NCBI GenBank assembly: GCA_020248945.1
Contig: JADCGQ010000027.1
Location: forward strand, 62,001 to 126,000
DNA length: 64,000 nucleotides
From: Rubrivivax sp.
Lineage (GTDB): Bacteria; Pseudomonadota; Gammaproteobacteria; Burkholderiales; Burkholderiaceae_C
Direction: 5' to 3'
Shown: piece after piece, positions 33,801-43,032 of the stretch
How the letters are laid out: every line of letters starts with the position of its first letter
Position numbering within the stretch: position 1 is the stretch's first letter
Translations under genes and position numbers: made by a program
The notes under the pieces: model-generated
Databases searched by the model: none
What the model was told of the DNA's origin: nothing
What the model saw: the letters and a program-made list of their open reading frames with translations, nothing else

Positions 33801-36716
33801 CAGCTGCAGGGCGCCAGCGGCGAGATCGAGCTCATCGTGAGCGCGCGCGACGACGCCGGCCGCACGAGCCGCGCCGCCGCGCGCGCCTGGGTGTCGCGCG
33901 GCGACGCGACCTGGTTCGAGCAGGACGACGACGACCGCATCGACCTGCTGCCCGAAGCACGCGAGGTCGAGCCCGGCCAGAGCGTGAAGCTGCAGCTGCG
34001 CACGCCCTTTGCCAGCGCCACGGCGCTGGTGACGGTGGAGCGCGAGGGTGTCATCGACGCGCGGCTCGTCACGGTGAACGCCAGCGATCCGACCATCACC
34101 GTCAAGGTGCCCGATGAGGCCGCCGGCTGGTCACCCAACATCGTCGTCAGCGCGCAGCTGCTGCGCGGCCGGCTGCGCGAGGCGCCGTGGTGGAGCTTCT
34201 TCACCTGGGGCTGGCGCGAGCCGGGCAGCTGGTGGCAGGCCTTCCGCCACGAGGGCGACGAGTGGCGCGCGCCCACGGCCACTGTCGATCTGGCCAAGCC
34301 CAGCTTCCGCATGGGCGCCACCGAGCTGCGCGTGGGCCGGCGGGCGCACCGGCTCGACGTGGTGGTCACCGTGCCCAAGCCCAGCTACCAGGTGCGCGAG
34401 ACGGTGCCGGTGTCGGTGCGTGTCAGCCGCCAGGGTCGGCCGGTGGCGGGCGCCGAGGTGGCCTTCGCGGCCGTCGACGAAGGCCTGCTGGCGCTGGCGC
34501 CCAACCGCAGCTGGCAGCTGCTCGAAGGCCTGCTGGTGCCACGCGCCTGGGGCGTGGCCACGGCCACCGCACAGGGCGAGATCGTCGGCCGCCGCCACTA
34601 CGGCCGCAAGGCCGTGCCGGCGGGCGGCGGCGGCGGCGCCAACGCCACGCGCGAGCTCTTCGACACGCTGCTGCTGTGGCGCGGCCGCGTGCAGCTCGAC
34701 GCCAACGGCGAGGCGCGCATCGAGGTGCCGCTGAACGACTCGCTCACGCGCTTCAGGCTCGTGGCCATCGCCGATGCCGACGACGGCCTCTTCGGCAGCG
34801 GCGAGGCCACCGTGGCGGTGTCGCAAGACCTGCAGCTGCTGCCCGGCCTGGCGCCGCTGGCGCGCGCGGGCGACCGTTTCGAGGCCGGCTTCACCGTGCG
34901 CAACACCACCGCGCGGCCGATGGCGCTGCAGGTGGCGATGCAGCTGCAGGCCGAGGGCGAACAAGGCCCGATCGCCCTGCCGGCCTTGCCGCCGCAGACC
35001 CTGCAGCTGGCCGCGGGCGCCGCCCAAGAACTGCGCTGGCCGGTGCAAGTGCCCGAGCGCGCCACGCGGCTGTCCTGGCAGGGCACGGCCGAAGAAACCG
35101 GCGGCAGCGCCCGCGACCGCGTGACCCTGGTGCAGACCGTGCTGAGCCCCGTGCCGGCGCGGGTGTGGCAGGCCACGCTGCGGCAACTCGATGCGCCGCT
35201 GGCACTGCCGCAGGCCGCGCCGGCCGATGCGCTGCCCGGCAGCTGGCGGCTGCAGGCCACGCTGGCGCCAAGCCTCGCGGTCGTGCTGCCCGAGCTGCAC
35301 GACTGGTTCCGCCGCTACCCCTTCAACTGCCTGGAGCAGCAGACCTCGCGCGCGCTGGCGCTGGGCGACCGCGCGGCCTTCGATCGCATCGCGGCCGAGC
35401 TGCCCGGTTACCTCGATGCCGATGGCCTGGCGCATTACTTCCCGCCACAGGCCGGCAGCGCCGCGCAGGGCGACGACAAGCTGACGGCCTACCTGGTGAG
35501 CGCCGCGCACGAGGCCGGCTACGCCTGGCCCGAGGCGCTGCGCGAGCGGCTGCTGGCCGGCCTGGCGGCCTTCGTCGAAGGCCGGCTCGAGCGCAGCGGC
35601 CCGCGCCGCCAGGGCAGCGATCTCGACGTGCGCAAGCTCGCCGCGCTCGAAGCCCTGGCCCGCCACGGCCGAGCCGAGCCGCGGCAGATGGGCAGCCTGG
35701 CCTGGACATCCGCGGTCTGGCCCACCTCGGCGCTGCTCGACGCCTGGAGCCTGCACCGCCGCGTCGCCACGCTGCCGCAGCGCGCCGCGCGCATCGACGA
35801 GATGCAGCGCCTGCTGCGCAGCCGGCTGCTGGCCGGCGGCACGACGCTGCGCTTCGCCACCGAAGAAACCGACCGCTGGTGGTGGCTGATGGAAGGCCCC
35901 GACGCCAACGCCGCGCGCCTGGTGCTGCTGGCCGCCGACGAGGCCACCTGGCGCGACGAGCTGCCGTTGCTGATGAGCGGCACGCTGGCGCGGCGCCAGC
36001 GCGGCGCCTGGGCCACGACGACGGCCAACCTGTGGGGCGTGCTGGCGCTGCAGCGCTTCGTGGCGCGCATGGAGTCCGGGCCCGTGGCCGGCCGCAGCGT
36101 GCTGAGCCTGGGCGCTGCCGAGCAAACGCTCGACTGGAGCGGCAAGCCGACGGGTGGAAGCCTGCAGCTGGCGGGGCCGGCGGGCGGGGCCACGTCGGTG
36201 CTGCAAGCCCGCCACGAGGGCAGCGGCCGCCCCTGGATCACTCTGCAGACCTGGGCCGCGGTGCCGCTGAAGGCGCCGCTCTCGGCCGGCTACCGGCTGA
36301 CGCGGCAGATCGAGGCCGTGCAGCAGCAGCGGCCCGGCGTGTGGAGCCGGGGCGACGTGATGCGCGTGACGCTGGAGATCGAGGCGCCGCAGGATCTGGG
36401 CTGGGTCGCGCTGGCCGATCCGGTGCCCGCGGGCGCCACGCTGCTGGGCAGCGGCCTGGGCCGCGATTCGGCCATCGCCAGCGCGAGCCCCAACCCGGGC
36501 CGGGGCGACACGGCTCAGCCGGTGTACACGGAACGCGCGGCCGATGCCTACAAGGCCTACTTCGACGCGCTGCCGCGCGGCCGCCACCGCGTGAGCTACA
36601 CGCTGCGCCTGAACAGCGCCGGCCGCTTCGGCCTGCCGCCAGCGCGTGTGGAGGCGATGTACGCGCCCGAGAACTTCGCCGAGCTGCCGCTGGCGGCCAT
36701 CGAGGTGCAGCCTTGA
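30855..36716 (+). CDS. Bacterial alpha-2-macroglobulin, YfhM type
   Basis: Very large (1953 aa) exported protein that traps attacking proteases. It has an N-terminal signal peptide (about residues 10-38), MG-type beta domains, and the thioester motif CLEQ (1492-1495) in the [11 protein letters not shown] context. E. coli YfhM is usually a lipoprotein; here I see no lipobox cysteine at the end of the signal peptide, so it may be soluble periplasmic. The ATG at 30855 has a GAGG ribosome binding site (30844-30847). It is followed directly by pbpC with a TTGA overlap, the same pairing as yfhM-pbpC in E. coli, where the two are thought to guard and repair the wall after breaches. Confidence 0.93.
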   Translation: MTQQTQSGRPLGAALRAGLAAALALLAGAAGAASVAQVTPQGEVATVRQVQLRFDAAAVAAGDPRAPAPFTLRCNGRTPPGDGRWLDDRRWVFDLAEPLPAGQRCTLDAVPGWQGVAGALQGRTRFEFATGAPAVLNVQPWPGSAIDEGQHFIVQLNGAVDAASVERHARCEVEGLVEPLAVRVLGGPERERTLRALGYERTPGVRGRERDGGPDRLLLLACQRPFAAGARVRLVWGRGIAAADDAALRVRQEQRFQWTVRPRLLAEFSCERENARAACLPLRPMRLSFNAPVPRALAQAVRLVPAAGGAARLPRLDDEGPLVTSLSFDAPLPENTRYTLSLPPNLVDDAGRPLANATSFPLEVATGALPPLARFSASPFAVIEAPTAREAGPALLPMTLRHVQADLAGSSTQGALRTLHLGAATPDAKLLEWIARLQRDQADQYRTREQPLLAREAAARRQPLPAPRPEMQRATEVIGVPLPARGLHIVEAESQLLGQALLSPPKPMHARTAALVTNLGVHFKRGRSSSLVWVTTLDRARPVPGAAVVVNDCQGQPLWSGRTDAQGLARIPRGFDEPYDEYEDGEGEAAPKPRAPRCLSRDGLFVTARATLEGQAELGLVFSRWHRGIEPWRFGIDTAQGTVPDRRAHTVFSRTLLRVGEVLHMKHFVRVETERGLARVAAAELPTEVIVTHVGSDTVTRLPLPAAAWQGGRAAESSWTVPTTAPLGLYDVALQRGEQRLASGSFRVEAFRVPLVDARLNGPAGDPVAPTELAFDGQLAALAGGALRDVPATLSAVLRPRSPGFAGLEDFQFDPPRAEPAADATEGDEASAEVRVVARQLPARTGTDGRARFVVRELPKLEGPSELQAELGFADLNGETQTVSRRWRLWPAAVVAGLRVPGWASVKGELQATAVVLDVAGRPLAGRELVVEGRQHRVLSTRTRLVGGFYAYDNRRESQPLGVLCQGRSDARGRLDCRVGTAQLQGASGEIELIVSARDDAGRTSRAAARAWVSRGDATWFEQDDDDRIDLLPEAREVEPGQSVKLQLRTPFASATALVTVEREGVIDARLVTVNASDPTITVKVPDEAAGWSPNIVVSAQLLRGRLREAPWWSFFTWGWREPGSWWQAFRHEGDEWRAPTATVDLAKPSFRMGATELRVGRRAHRLDVVVTVPKPSYQVRETVPVSVRVSRQGRPVAGAEVAFAAVDEGLLALAPNRSWQLLEGLLVPRAWGVATATAQGEIVGRRHYGRKAVPAGGGGGANATRELFDTLLLWRGRVQLDANGEARIEVPLNDSLTRFRLVAIADADDGLFGSGEATVAVSQDLQLLPGLAPLARAGDRFEAGFTVRNTTARPMALQVAMQLQAEGEQGPIALPALPPQTLQLAAGAAQELRWPVQVPERATRLSWQGTAEETGGSARDRVTLVQTVLSPVPARVWQATLRQLDAPLALPQAAPADALPGSWRLQATLAPSLAVVLPELHDWFRRYPFNCLEQQTSRALALGDRAAFDRIAAELPGYLDADGLAHYFPPQAGSAAQGDDKLTAYLVSAAHEAGYAWPEALRERLLAGLAAFVEGRLERSGPRRQGSDLDVRKLAALEALARHGRAEPRQMGSLAWTSAVWPTSALLDAWSLHRRVATLPQRAARIDEMQRLLRSRLLAGGTTLRFATEETDRWWWLMEGPDANAARLVLLAADEATWRDELPLLMSGTLARRQRGAWATTTANLWGVLALQRFVARMESGPVAGRSVLSLGAAEQTLDWSGKPTGGSLQLAGPAGGATSVLQARHEGSGRPWITLQTWAAVPLKAPLSAGYRLTRQIEAVQQQRPGVWSRGDVMRVTLEIEAPQDLGWVALADPVPAGATLLGSGLGRDSAIASASPNPGRGDTAQPVYTERAADAYKAYFDALPRGRHRVSYTLRLNSAGRFGLPPARVEAMYAPENFAELPLAAIEVQP

Positions 36717-38860
36717 GGCGGCGCGCGGCGGCGGCCGTCCTGTGGCTCGCGGCCGTGGCCGCCGGCCCGGCGGCGGCGCAACCCTCGTTCGAGGCCCACC
36801 GCGCGGCGCACCGCCCGTCCGATGTGCCGCTGCTCGACCGCCACGGCGCCGTGCTGCAGCGCGTGCGCCTCGATGACCGCGTGCGCCGCGCCGAGTGGGT
36901 GGCGCTGGCCGATGTCTCGCCGGCGCTGCGCCACGCCCTCGTGCTCGGCGAAGACCGCCGCTTCTGGCAGCACGGCGGTGTCGACTGGCCGGCGCTGGCC
37001 GCGGGCGCCTGGGCAGCAGCCTTCGACGACCGCGCGCGTGGCGCCAGCACCTTGACGATGCAGCTCGCCGCGCTGCTCGACCCCGCGCTCGCGCGGCCGG
37101 CAGGCGGCCGTGACGTTGGCGAGAAGTGGTCGCAGCTGCGCGCGGCGCAGCGGCTGGAGGCACGCTGGAGCAAGTCGCAGATCCTCGAGGCCTATCTCAA
37201 CGCCGTGCCCTTGCGCGGCGAGCTGGTGGGCCTGCGCGCAGCCTCGCTGCAGCTCTTCGGCAAGCAGCCCAGCGGCCTCGATGCGGTGGAGGCCGCGCTG
37301 CTGGCGGCCCTGGTGCGCGCGCCCAACGCGCCGGCCGCGCGCGTGGAGCGCCGCGCCTGTGAGCTGCTGCGGCTGCAGCAGCTGGGCTGCGACGCCGTCG
37401 GCATCACGCTCGCGCAGGCCCTGGCGCGCCAGCCCGGGCCCATGCACACGGCCGCGGCCGGGCCCGACGAAGTGCTGGCGCCGCATCTGGCGCGGCTGAT
37501 CGCCCGCTCGGCTGGCGGCAGCGCGCCAGCGGCCCTGCAGGCCACCGTCGACGCCCGCGTGCAGCGCCTGGCCATCGCCGCGCTGCGCCGCCAGCTGGCC
37601 GAGCTGCGCGGGCGCGGTGTCGAGGACGGCGCGGTGCTCGTGATCGACAACGCCAGCGGCGAGGTGCTGGCCTGGGTCGGCTCGGCCGGCCGCGGCGCGT
37701 CGGCCCCGGCCGTGGACGCGGTGCTGGCGCGCCGCCAGCCGGGCTCGACGCTGAAGCCCTTCGTCTATGGCCTGGCGCTCGAGCGGCGGCTCGTCACGCC
37801 GGCCAGCCTCATCGACGACAGCCCGCTGGCGCTGGCCGCCGAGGGCGCGCTGTACCGCCCGCGCAACTACGACGAAGGCTTCCGCGGCCCGGTGAGCGTG
37901 CGCGAGGCACTGGCCGCGAGCCTGAACGTGCCGGCGGTGCGCGTGGCCACGATGCTGGGGCCCGACGCCGTGTTCGACGGCCTCGTGCGTGCCGGCCTCA
38001 AGCCCGCGCGCCACGCCGGCTGGCACGGCCACGCGCTGGCGCTGGGCAGCACCGACACGACGCTGCTCGACCTGACCAACGCCTACCGCGCGCTGGCCAA
38101 CGCCGGCCGCTGGAGCGCGCCGAACTGGACACCCACGTTGCCGGCGGCCAAGGCCGAGTCGCCGCGCCTGCTGCTGCCGCCCGCCGTGGCCTGGCAGCTG
38201 GCGCACATGCTGTCCGACCCGGCCGCGCGCGCCGCCACCTTCGGCCTCGACAGCCCGCTGGTCACGCGCGGCTACGCCGCTGTGAAGACGGGCACCAGCA
38301 AGGACCTGCGCGACAACTGGTGCATCGGCTTCACCGACCGCTACACCGTGGGCGTGTGGGTCGGCAACGCGGGCGGCCAGCCGATGCACGGCGTGAGCGG
38401 CACCGAAGGCGCGGCGCCGGTGTGGCGCGAGGTGATGGCGGCCTTGCATGCGGACCGGCCGTCACGCGCCCCCGCGCCGCCGCCGGGCCTGGTGGCGCAG
38501 GGCGGCGAGTGGTACCTGGCGGGCACCGAGCCGGGCGTGCACATGGCCTCTGCAGTGGCGCAGGGGCGCGCGCCGGCGGTCTTCGGCATCGTCTCGCCAC
38601 GCGAAGGCGCGGTGATCGTGCTCGACCCCGACATCCCGATGGCCGCGCAGCGCCTGGTGTTCGAAGGCGAGGCCGGCCGCTGGCGCCTGGGGGGCCGCGA
38701 ACTCGGCCGCGGCACACGCATCGCGTGGCTCCCGCGCCCGGGTCGGCATGTGGTGGAGCACCACTCGGCCGCCGGCGTGCAGCGGGTGCAGTTCGAGGTG
38801 CGTGCGGCGCCGCCGCCGCGTGGGGGTCGCCCGCCTGTGGTCAGTCGTTCGAGCGGCTGA
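36713..38860 (+). CDS. pbpC: Penicillin-binding protein 1C
   Basis: Bifunctional class A PBP (715 aa). After a signal/anchor segment ([17 protein letters not shown]) comes the GT51 glycosyltransferase domain (LGEDRRFWQHGGVDW; GASTLTMQLAAL) and the transpeptidase domain with SxxK at Ser345 (QPGSTLKPF), SLN (LAASLNVPAV) and KTGTS. A C-terminal BiPBP_C domain (about residues 630-705) is typical of PbpC. The TTG start at 36713 overlaps the macroglobulin stop as TTGA. The 3' end overlaps the convergent membrane-protein gene by 20 bp. Confidence 0.94.
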   Translation: MRRRAAAAVLWLAAVAAGPAAAQPSFEAHRAAHRPSDVPLLDRHGAVLQRVRLDDRVRRAEWVALADVSPALRHALVLGEDRRFWQHGGVDWPALAAGAWAAAFDDRARGASTLTMQLAALLDPALARPAGGRDVGEKWSQLRAAQRLEARWSKSQILEAYLNAVPLRGELVGLRAASLQLFGKQPSGLDAVEAALLAALVRAPNAPAARVERRACELLRLQQLGCDAVGITLAQALARQPGPMHTAAAGPDEVLAPHLARLIARSAGGSAPAALQATVDARVQRLAIAALRRQLAELRGRGVEDGAVLVIDNASGEVLAWVGSAGRGASAPAVDAVLARRQPGSTLKPFVYGLALERRLVTPASLIDDSPLALAAEGALYRPRNYDEGFRGPVSVREALAASLNVPAVRVATMLGPDAVFDGLVRAGLKPARHAGWHGHALALGSTDTTLLDLTNAYRALANAGRWSAPNWTPTLPAAKAESPRLLLPPAVAWQLAHMLSDPAARAATFGLDSPLVTRGYAAVKTGTSKDLRDNWCIGFTDRYTVGVWVGNAGGQPMHGVSGTEGAAPVWREVMAALHADRPSRAPAPPPGLVAQGGEWYLAGTEPGVHMASAVAQGRAPAVFGIVSPREGAVIVLDPDIPMAAQRLVFEGEAGRWRLGGRELGRGTRIAWLPRPGRHVVEHHSAAGVQRVQFEVRAAPPPRGGRPPVVSRSSG

Positions 38861-39200
38861 AGAGGCGCTCCACCGCCGCGTCGATCACCAGGCCGCACAC
38901 GCTGTACAGCAAGGAGCCTACGAGCGCGGCCACGAAGCCGGTGACGCCGAAGCCGTCGAGCACCGAGGCGGCAGCCCAGAACATCAGCGCGTTGATGACG
39001 AACAGGAACAGGCCCAGCGTGAGGATGGTCACCGGCAGCGTCAGCAGCACCAGCAGCGGCCGCACGAGGGTGTTGAACAGGCCCAGCACGAAGGCCGCGA
39101 TGAGTGCCGAACCGAAGCTCGCCACCGTCACGCCGGTGTACAGGTGGGCCACCAGCAGCAGCGCTGCGGCGAGCAGCAACCAACGGACGATGAGTTTCAT
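38841..39200 (-). CDS. Small membrane protein, phage-holin-4-2 / YvlD-like
   Basis: 119-aa protein with four membrane segments and the family pattern FVLGLFNTLVRPLLVLLTLPVTILTLGLFLFVINALMF-like core (residues about 40-75). Members are widespread membrane proteins of unknown function despite the holin name. The start MKLIVRWLLLA at 39200 is the usual N-terminus. It converges on pbpC with a 20-bp overlap. Confidence 0.87.
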   Translation of the reverse strand: MKLIVRWLLLAAALLLVAHLYTGVTVASFGSALIAAFVLGLFNTLVRPLLVLLTLPVTILTLGLFLFVINALMFWAAASVLDGFGVTGFVAALVGSLLYSVCGLVIDAAVERLFSRSND

Positions 39201-39431
39201 GACGCGACGATACCGTGGCGCGGATGCCGCGACGAGGGTGCTCCAGGGGGCCGCAAGGGCCAAACGGGGCGTTTACCTGGGAAAACCGCTTCTCTTTCCC
39301 TCGTGAGAGGCCTTACCATCGCGCTCGCTCGTTTGTCGATCATGAGACGGGTTCACGTCAGGCGCTTGTCGCCGGGCGTCGATACCCGCACCACAAGCGG
39401 CAGTCCTCATCCACTGATGGAGAACACTCAC

Positions 39432-39845
39432 ATGGCAACTGCGAAGAAAGCTCCCGCGAAAAAGGCCGCTCCGGCCAAGAAGGCGGCCCCGGCAAAGAAG
39501 GCTGCTCCGGCCAAGAAGGCGGCTGCGCCCGCGAAGAAGGCCGCTCCGGCCAAGAAGGCCGCAGCGCCGGCCAAGAAGGCCGCGCCCGCGAAGAAGCGCA
39601 CCCCCAGCGCCGCCTTCATGAAGCCCATGACGCCGAGCGCCGCGCTCGCCGCCGTCATCGGCGACAAGCCGGTGCCGCGCACGGACGTGACCAAGAAGGT
39701 CTGGGAGTACATCAAGAAGAACGGCCTGCAGGACAAGCTCAAGCGGACCATGATCAACGCGGACGCCAAGCTCAAGGCGGTGGTCGGCACCAGCCCGATC
39801 AGCATGTTCGCGATGACCAAGGAAATCAGCAAGCACCTGAAGTGA
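39432..39845 (+). CDS. SWIB-domain protein with Lys/Ala/Pro histone-H1-like tail
   Basis: 137-aa basic protein. Residues 2-57 are AAPAKKA-type repeats like the tail of eukaryotic H1 and bacterial H1-like proteins; residues about 60-137 are a SWIB/MDM2 domain (FMKPMTPSAALAAVIG, VTKKVWEYIKKNGLQD, MFAMTKEISKHLK). It is probably a nucleoid-associated DNA-binding protein; the SWIB part may bind protein or DNA. The start at 39432 has a GGAG ribosome binding site nine bases upstream; an in-frame ATG at 39417 would add five residues. A strong terminator follows. Confidence 0.92.
   Translation: MATAKKAPAKKAAPAKKAAPAKKAAPAKKAAAPAKKAAPAKKAAAPAKKAAPAKKRTPSAAFMKPMTPSAALAAVIGDKPVPRTDVTKKVWEYIKKNGLQDKLKRTMINADAKLKAVVGTSPISMFAMTKEISKHLK
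39435..39602 (+). repeat. Degenerate tandem repeat coding for AAPAKKA units
   Basis: Repeated in-frame codons for Ala-Ala-Pro-Ala-Lys-Lys, about eight units, some with an added Ala. Synonymous variation between units (GCC/GCG/GCT, AAG/AAA) shows that the repeat is old, not freshly expanded. Confidence 0.85.
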
Positions 39846-39875
39846 TCGCCTGATCACGAGGCAGCACTGCTTCGA

Positions 39876-39904
39876 GGCCCGCGCTGCAAGGCGCGGGCCT
39901 TTTT
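39876..39904. terminator. Bidirectional intrinsic terminator
   Basis: 9-bp perfect stem GGCCCGCGC/GCGCGGGCC with TGCAAG loop and a TTTTT tail on the plus strand, between the SWIB gene and the convergent ABC permease gene. Confidence 0.9.
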
Positions 39905-39917
39905 GTTGGCCCAGGGC

Positions 39918-40874
39918 TCAGGACGCTCGGACCCTCGGGTCGACCCAGGCGACGAGCACGTCGACGACGAAGTTGACGAGCACCACCACCGCCGCCAGCA
40001 GCATGACGACGTCGCGCACGACGACGAGGTCGCGGTTGGCGATGGCCTGGAAGACGAGCCGGCCGATGCCCGGCAGCACGAACACGTTCTCGACGACGAT
40101 GGTGCCGGTGATCAGGTTGGCGAACTGCAGCCCGCCCACCGTGAGCACCGGGATCATCGCGTTGCGCAGCACATGGCGGATGAGCGCCTGGCGTTGTGTG
40201 AGGCCCTTGGCACGCGCCGTGCGCACGAAGTCCTCGCGCAGCACGTCGAGCACGGCCGATCGCGTGACACGCGCCAGGATGGCCGCCTGCACCGCCGCCA
40301 GCGCCACGGCCGGCAGGATGAGCGCCTTCAGGCCTTCGACGAGGCCGCCGCCTTCTGCTTCGAGCCAGCCCGGAAACCCGCCGGCGCTCACCCACTGCAG
40401 CTGCACCGCGAACAGCAGGATCAGCAGGATCGCGAGCCAGAAGTTCGGGATCGCGATGCCGAGCTGGCTGATCGTCATCACGCCCACGTCGCCCAGCCGG
40501 TTGTGGCGCGAGGCGGCATACACGCCAAGCACCAGCGCCACCACCACCGTGAGCGCCATGGCCATCAGCGCCAGCGGCAGCGTCACCTGCAGGCGCTGCG
40601 CAATCAGCTCGGCCGTGGGCACGCCGTAGCTGATGCTCTGCGCGGTGCTGCCTTGCAGCCAGCCGCCGATCCACTGCAGGTAGCGGTCGAGCGGCGGCTG
40701 GTCCAGGCCCAGCTGCGCCTCCATCGCGGCCAGCGATTCCGGCGTGGCGCTCTCGCCGAGGATGACCTCGGCCGCGTTGCCCGGCAGCAGCTCGAGCACC
40801 GCGAACACCACGACCGAGGCCACCATCAAGGTGGCGATGAAGGAGGCCAGGCGGCGCAGCAGGAACGGGCCCAT
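39918..40874 (-). CDS. Peptide/nickel-type ABC transporter permease (DppB family), without partners
   Basis: 318-aa inner-membrane permease with six membrane segments. The N-terminus (FLLRRLASFIATLMVASVVVF) and EAA loop (DFVRTARAKGLTQRQALIRHVLRNA) are typical of DppB/OppB proteins. Complete transporters need a DppC permease, ATPases and a binding protein, and none of these are encoded next to it here. It may be a leftover of a lost operon or use subunits encoded elsewhere. The downstream neighbour in the same direction is only the terminator; upstream, 36 bp away, is the Lrp gene in the same orientation. Confidence 0.9.
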   Translation of the reverse strand: MGPFLLRRLASFIATLMVASVVVFAVLELLPGNAAEVILGESATPESLAAMEAQLGLDQPPLDRYLQWIGGWLQGSTAQSISYGVPTAELIAQRLQVTLPLALMAMALTVVVALVLGVYAASRHNRLGDVGVMTISQLGIAIPNFWLAILLILLFAVQLQWVSAGGFPGWLEAEGGGLVEGLKALILPAVALAAVQAAILARVTRSAVLDVLREDFVRTARAKGLTQRQALIRHVLRNAMIPVLTVGGLQFANLITGTIVVENVFVLPGIGRLVFQAIANRDLVVVRDVVMLLAAVVVLVNFVVDVLVAWVDPRVRAS

Positions 40875-40910
40875 CGGCGGCGATGATGCCCGAGGCTGTG
40901 GCCGCCGCCG

Positions 40911-41336
40911 TCAGCTGATCTTGTAGGTCTGCAGGTGGATGCTGGTCTCGGTGCCGGCGATGCCCTTGATCAGGCGCACGCGCTCGAGCACCGCCGCCAG
41001 CTCGCCGAGGTGGGGCGCGCGCAGCTCGGCCAGCAGGTCCCAGCGGCCGTTGGTGTCGTGCAGGCCGGCCACGCCGGGCTCGCCGAGCAGGTGCGAGATC
41101 ACCTCGCGCGTCTGGTTGCCTTCGACCGTGATGCTCATCCAGGCGGTGATGCGCTGGGTTTCGGCATCGGGCCGCAGCAGCACGGTGTAGCCGACCAGCA
41201 CGCCGTCGTCCTCGAGCTTGCGGATGCGGTTGGTGACGGTGCCGCGCGACACCCCCAGCCGCTTGGCCAGCAGCGCCACCGGCGTGCGGGCGTTCTGGCG
41301 CAGCAGCGCGATCAGTTGCAGGTCGGTCGTGTCCAT
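40911..41336 (-). CDS. Lrp/AsnC-family transcriptional regulator
   Basis: 141-aa regulator with an N-terminal winged helix-turn-helix (DLQLIALLRQNARTPVALLAKRLGVSRGTV, residues about 5-34) and a C-terminal RAM ligand-binding domain (VEGNQTREVISHLLGEPGVAGLHDTNGRWDLLAEL, about 72-106). It is transcribed divergently from the ornithine cyclodeaminase-like gene with 156 bp between starts, so it probably controls that gene in response to an amino acid. The dppB-like permease lies 36 bp downstream and could be in its operon. Confidence 0.92.
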   Translation of the reverse strand: MDTTDLQLIALLRQNARTPVALLAKRLGVSRGTVTNRIRKLEDDGVLVGYTVLLRPDAETQRITAWMSITVEGNQTREVISHLLGEPGVAGLHDTNGRWDLLAELRAPHLGELAAVLERVRLIKGIAGTETSIHLQTYKIS

Positions 41337-41492
41337 GTCGCATTGTGGCAGTCGAACCTGACGAAACGGCAGAAAGCTGACGGATCCGGGACATTCCTGC
41401 CGCTTCTGATTGCCATGCGGCGCTCGAACAATCCTCCCAGACGCCGCAAGGCCCCCTTCGGCCCCCATTCGGCCCCCTTTCGAGCCCGCCCC

Positions 41493-42557
41493 ATGACCAC
41501 CTTTCTCGCCCCCCGTGACATCGCCCGCATCGTCGCCGCCCATGGCCTGCCCGTGGTGCTGAACCGCCTGGCCGCCGCCATCGAGACCGACTTCCGCCGC
41601 TGGCCCGAGTTCGACAAGGTGCCGCGTGTGGCCGCGCATTCGCGCGAGGGTGTCATCGAGCTCATGCCGGTGGCCGACCGCACGCACTACAGCTTCAAGT
41701 ACGTCAACGGCCACCCCGGCAACGGCGCCCACGGCCTGCCCACGGTGATGGCCTTCGGCGTGCTGGCCGACGTGGCCACCGGAGCGCCGCTGCTGCTGAG
41801 CGAGCTCACGCTGACCACCGCGCTGCGCACGGCCGCCACCTCGCTGATGGCCGCCCGCGTGCTGGCGCGGCCGGTGACCCAGGGCCAAACGCGGACCATG
41901 GCGCTCATCGGCAACGGCGCGCAGGCCGAGTTCCAGGCGCTGGCCTTCCACCACGGCCTGGGTGTGCGCGAACTGCGCCTGTTCGACGTGGACCCGGCCG
42001 CCACCGCCAAGCTGGTGCGCAACCTGCGTGCCGTGCCGGGCCTGGCGCTGACCGTCTGCGCCAGCACCGCCGAGGCCGTGCGCGGCGCACACATCGTGAC
42101 CACCATCACCGCCGACAAGCGCAACGCCGTGATCATCGAGCCCGGCATGCTGGAGCCCGGCATGCACCTCAACGCCGTCGGTGGCGACTGCCCCGGCAAG
42201 ACCGAGCTGCACCCCGGCGTGCTGGAGGCGGCGAGCGTGTTCGTGGAGTACGAGCCGCAGACCCGCATCGAAGGCGACCTGCAGCAGATGCCGGCGGACT
42301 TTGCCGTGACGGAGCTGTGGCGCGTGCTCACGGGGCAGGCGAGCGGCCGGCAGCGCGCCGACGAGATCACGGTGTTCGACTCGGTCGGCTTTGCGCTCGA
42401 GGACTTCTCGGCGTTGCGTCTGGTGCAGCAACTGGCGGCCGAACTCGGCTTGGGGGCGCCGCTGGAGCTGATCCCGGCGCTGGCCGACCCGAAGGACCTG
42501 TTCTCGCAATTGCAGCTGCGGGAGCAGCCCGAGCGCCTGGTTTTGCAGGCAGCGTGA
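41493..42557 (+). CDS. Ornithine cyclodeaminase/mu-crystallin family protein
   Basis: 354-aa NAD-dependent enzyme. Family features include the N-terminal RWPEFDKVPRVAAHSREGVIELMPV, the Rossmann motif TMALIGNGAQAEFQA, and HLNAVGGDCPGKTELHPGVLEAA. The length and the GDCPGKTEL motif favour true ornithine cyclodeaminases (ornithine to proline plus ammonia), but the substrate is not proven by sequence alone. I chose the ATG at 41493 (MTTFLAPRDIARIV) over an upstream in-frame ATG at 41415. Divergent Lrp gene as likely regulator; a terminator follows. Confidence 0.9.
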   Translation: MTTFLAPRDIARIVAAHGLPVVLNRLAAAIETDFRRWPEFDKVPRVAAHSREGVIELMPVADRTHYSFKYVNGHPGNGAHGLPTVMAFGVLADVATGAPLLLSELTLTTALRTAATSLMAARVLARPVTQGQTRTMALIGNGAQAEFQALAFHHGLGVRELRLFDVDPAATAKLVRNLRAVPGLALTVCASTAEAVRGAHIVTTITADKRNAVIIEPGMLEPGMHLNAVGGDCPGKTELHPGVLEAASVFVEYEPQTRIEGDLQQMPADFAVTELWRVLTGQASGRQRADEITVFDSVGFALEDFSALRLVQQLAAELGLGAPLELIPALADPKDLFSQLQLREQPERLVLQAA

Positions 42558-42582
42558 CGAAGTCAGTGCCCGCTTGCACATG

Positions 42583-42611
42583 AAAAAGGCCACCCGAGGG
42601 TGGCCTTTGTC
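42583..42611. terminator. Bidirectional intrinsic terminator after the ornithine cyclodeaminase-like gene
   Basis: A-run, 9-bp stem AGGCCACCC/GGGTGGCCT, then a short T-stretch; serves both this gene and the convergent small gene ending at 42636. Confidence 0.85.
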
Positions 42612-42635
42612 TTGCCGGCGGGTTGCCGGCCGGCG

Positions 42636-42887
42636 TCAGCCGAGTTCGTGCCGGTCGGCGGCGGCAAACATCTCGGCCGCCACGCGCGGGTCGTGCCCGG
42701 CCATCTCGCGGGCCATGGCGCGCACCTTGGCGGCCTCGGCGAGGCGGCTGCGGTGGGCGCGGTGCTGGGCCAGGCCGGCGCGCAACTGGCTCCAGGCGTC
42801 GCGCAAGGCCAGCACGGCAGCGACGGCAAGCTGGGCGCCGCGGGGTTCGGCAACCTGGGCGGGGGTGTGGACGGTGATGGTGGTCAT
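42636..42887 (-). CDS. Small helical protein of unknown function
   Basis: 83-aa Ala/Arg-rich protein (MTTITVHTPAQVAEP..., ending MFAAADRHELG), predicted mainly helical, no signal peptide or membrane segment. I recognise no domain. It is transcribed divergently from a LysR gene 145 bp away and ends at a shared terminator, so it may be that regulator's target. The start at 42887 follows AAGGGAT, a plausible ribosome binding site. Confidence 0.6.
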   Translation of the reverse strand: MTTITVHTPAQVAEPRGAQLAVAAVLALRDAWSQLRAGLAQHRAHRSRLAEAAKVRAMAREMAGHDPRVAAEMFAAADRHELG

Positions 42888-42962
42888 GACACGATCCCTT
42901 TCGTGAGGGTTCAGGAGCGGCCGAAGGCTGCTCGATGGGGTCGAGATTAGTGGTAACCCCAA

Positions 42963-42985
42963 TGACATTCAACTGAATATTGGCC
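42963..42985. promoter_or_regulatory. Possible LysR-type operator
   Basis: An AT-rich inverted repeat, ATTC-AACT-GAAT at 42967-42978, lies 55 bp before the LysR start and 80 bp before the small divergent gene, in a GC-rich surround; it fits the T-N11-A kind of LysR site. Confidence 0.4.
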
Positions 42986-43032
42986 ATGTAAGGTATAAAC
43001 GAAGCGCATGTCAGGAATGGGCATGCGTCCCG

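Noticed and set aside
34131..37163. Very long open frame (over 1000 codons) on the minus strand opposite the macroglobulin and pbpC genes
   Set aside because: Frames opposite GC-rich genes stay open by codon bias; the translation is low-complexity His/Arg/Gln-rich with no domain, and the plus-strand proteins are unmistakable.
38841..39200. Prophage holin and thus a prophage remnant
   Set aside because: The family name refers to holins, but such small membrane proteins are widespread chromosomal genes and there is no other phage gene nearby.
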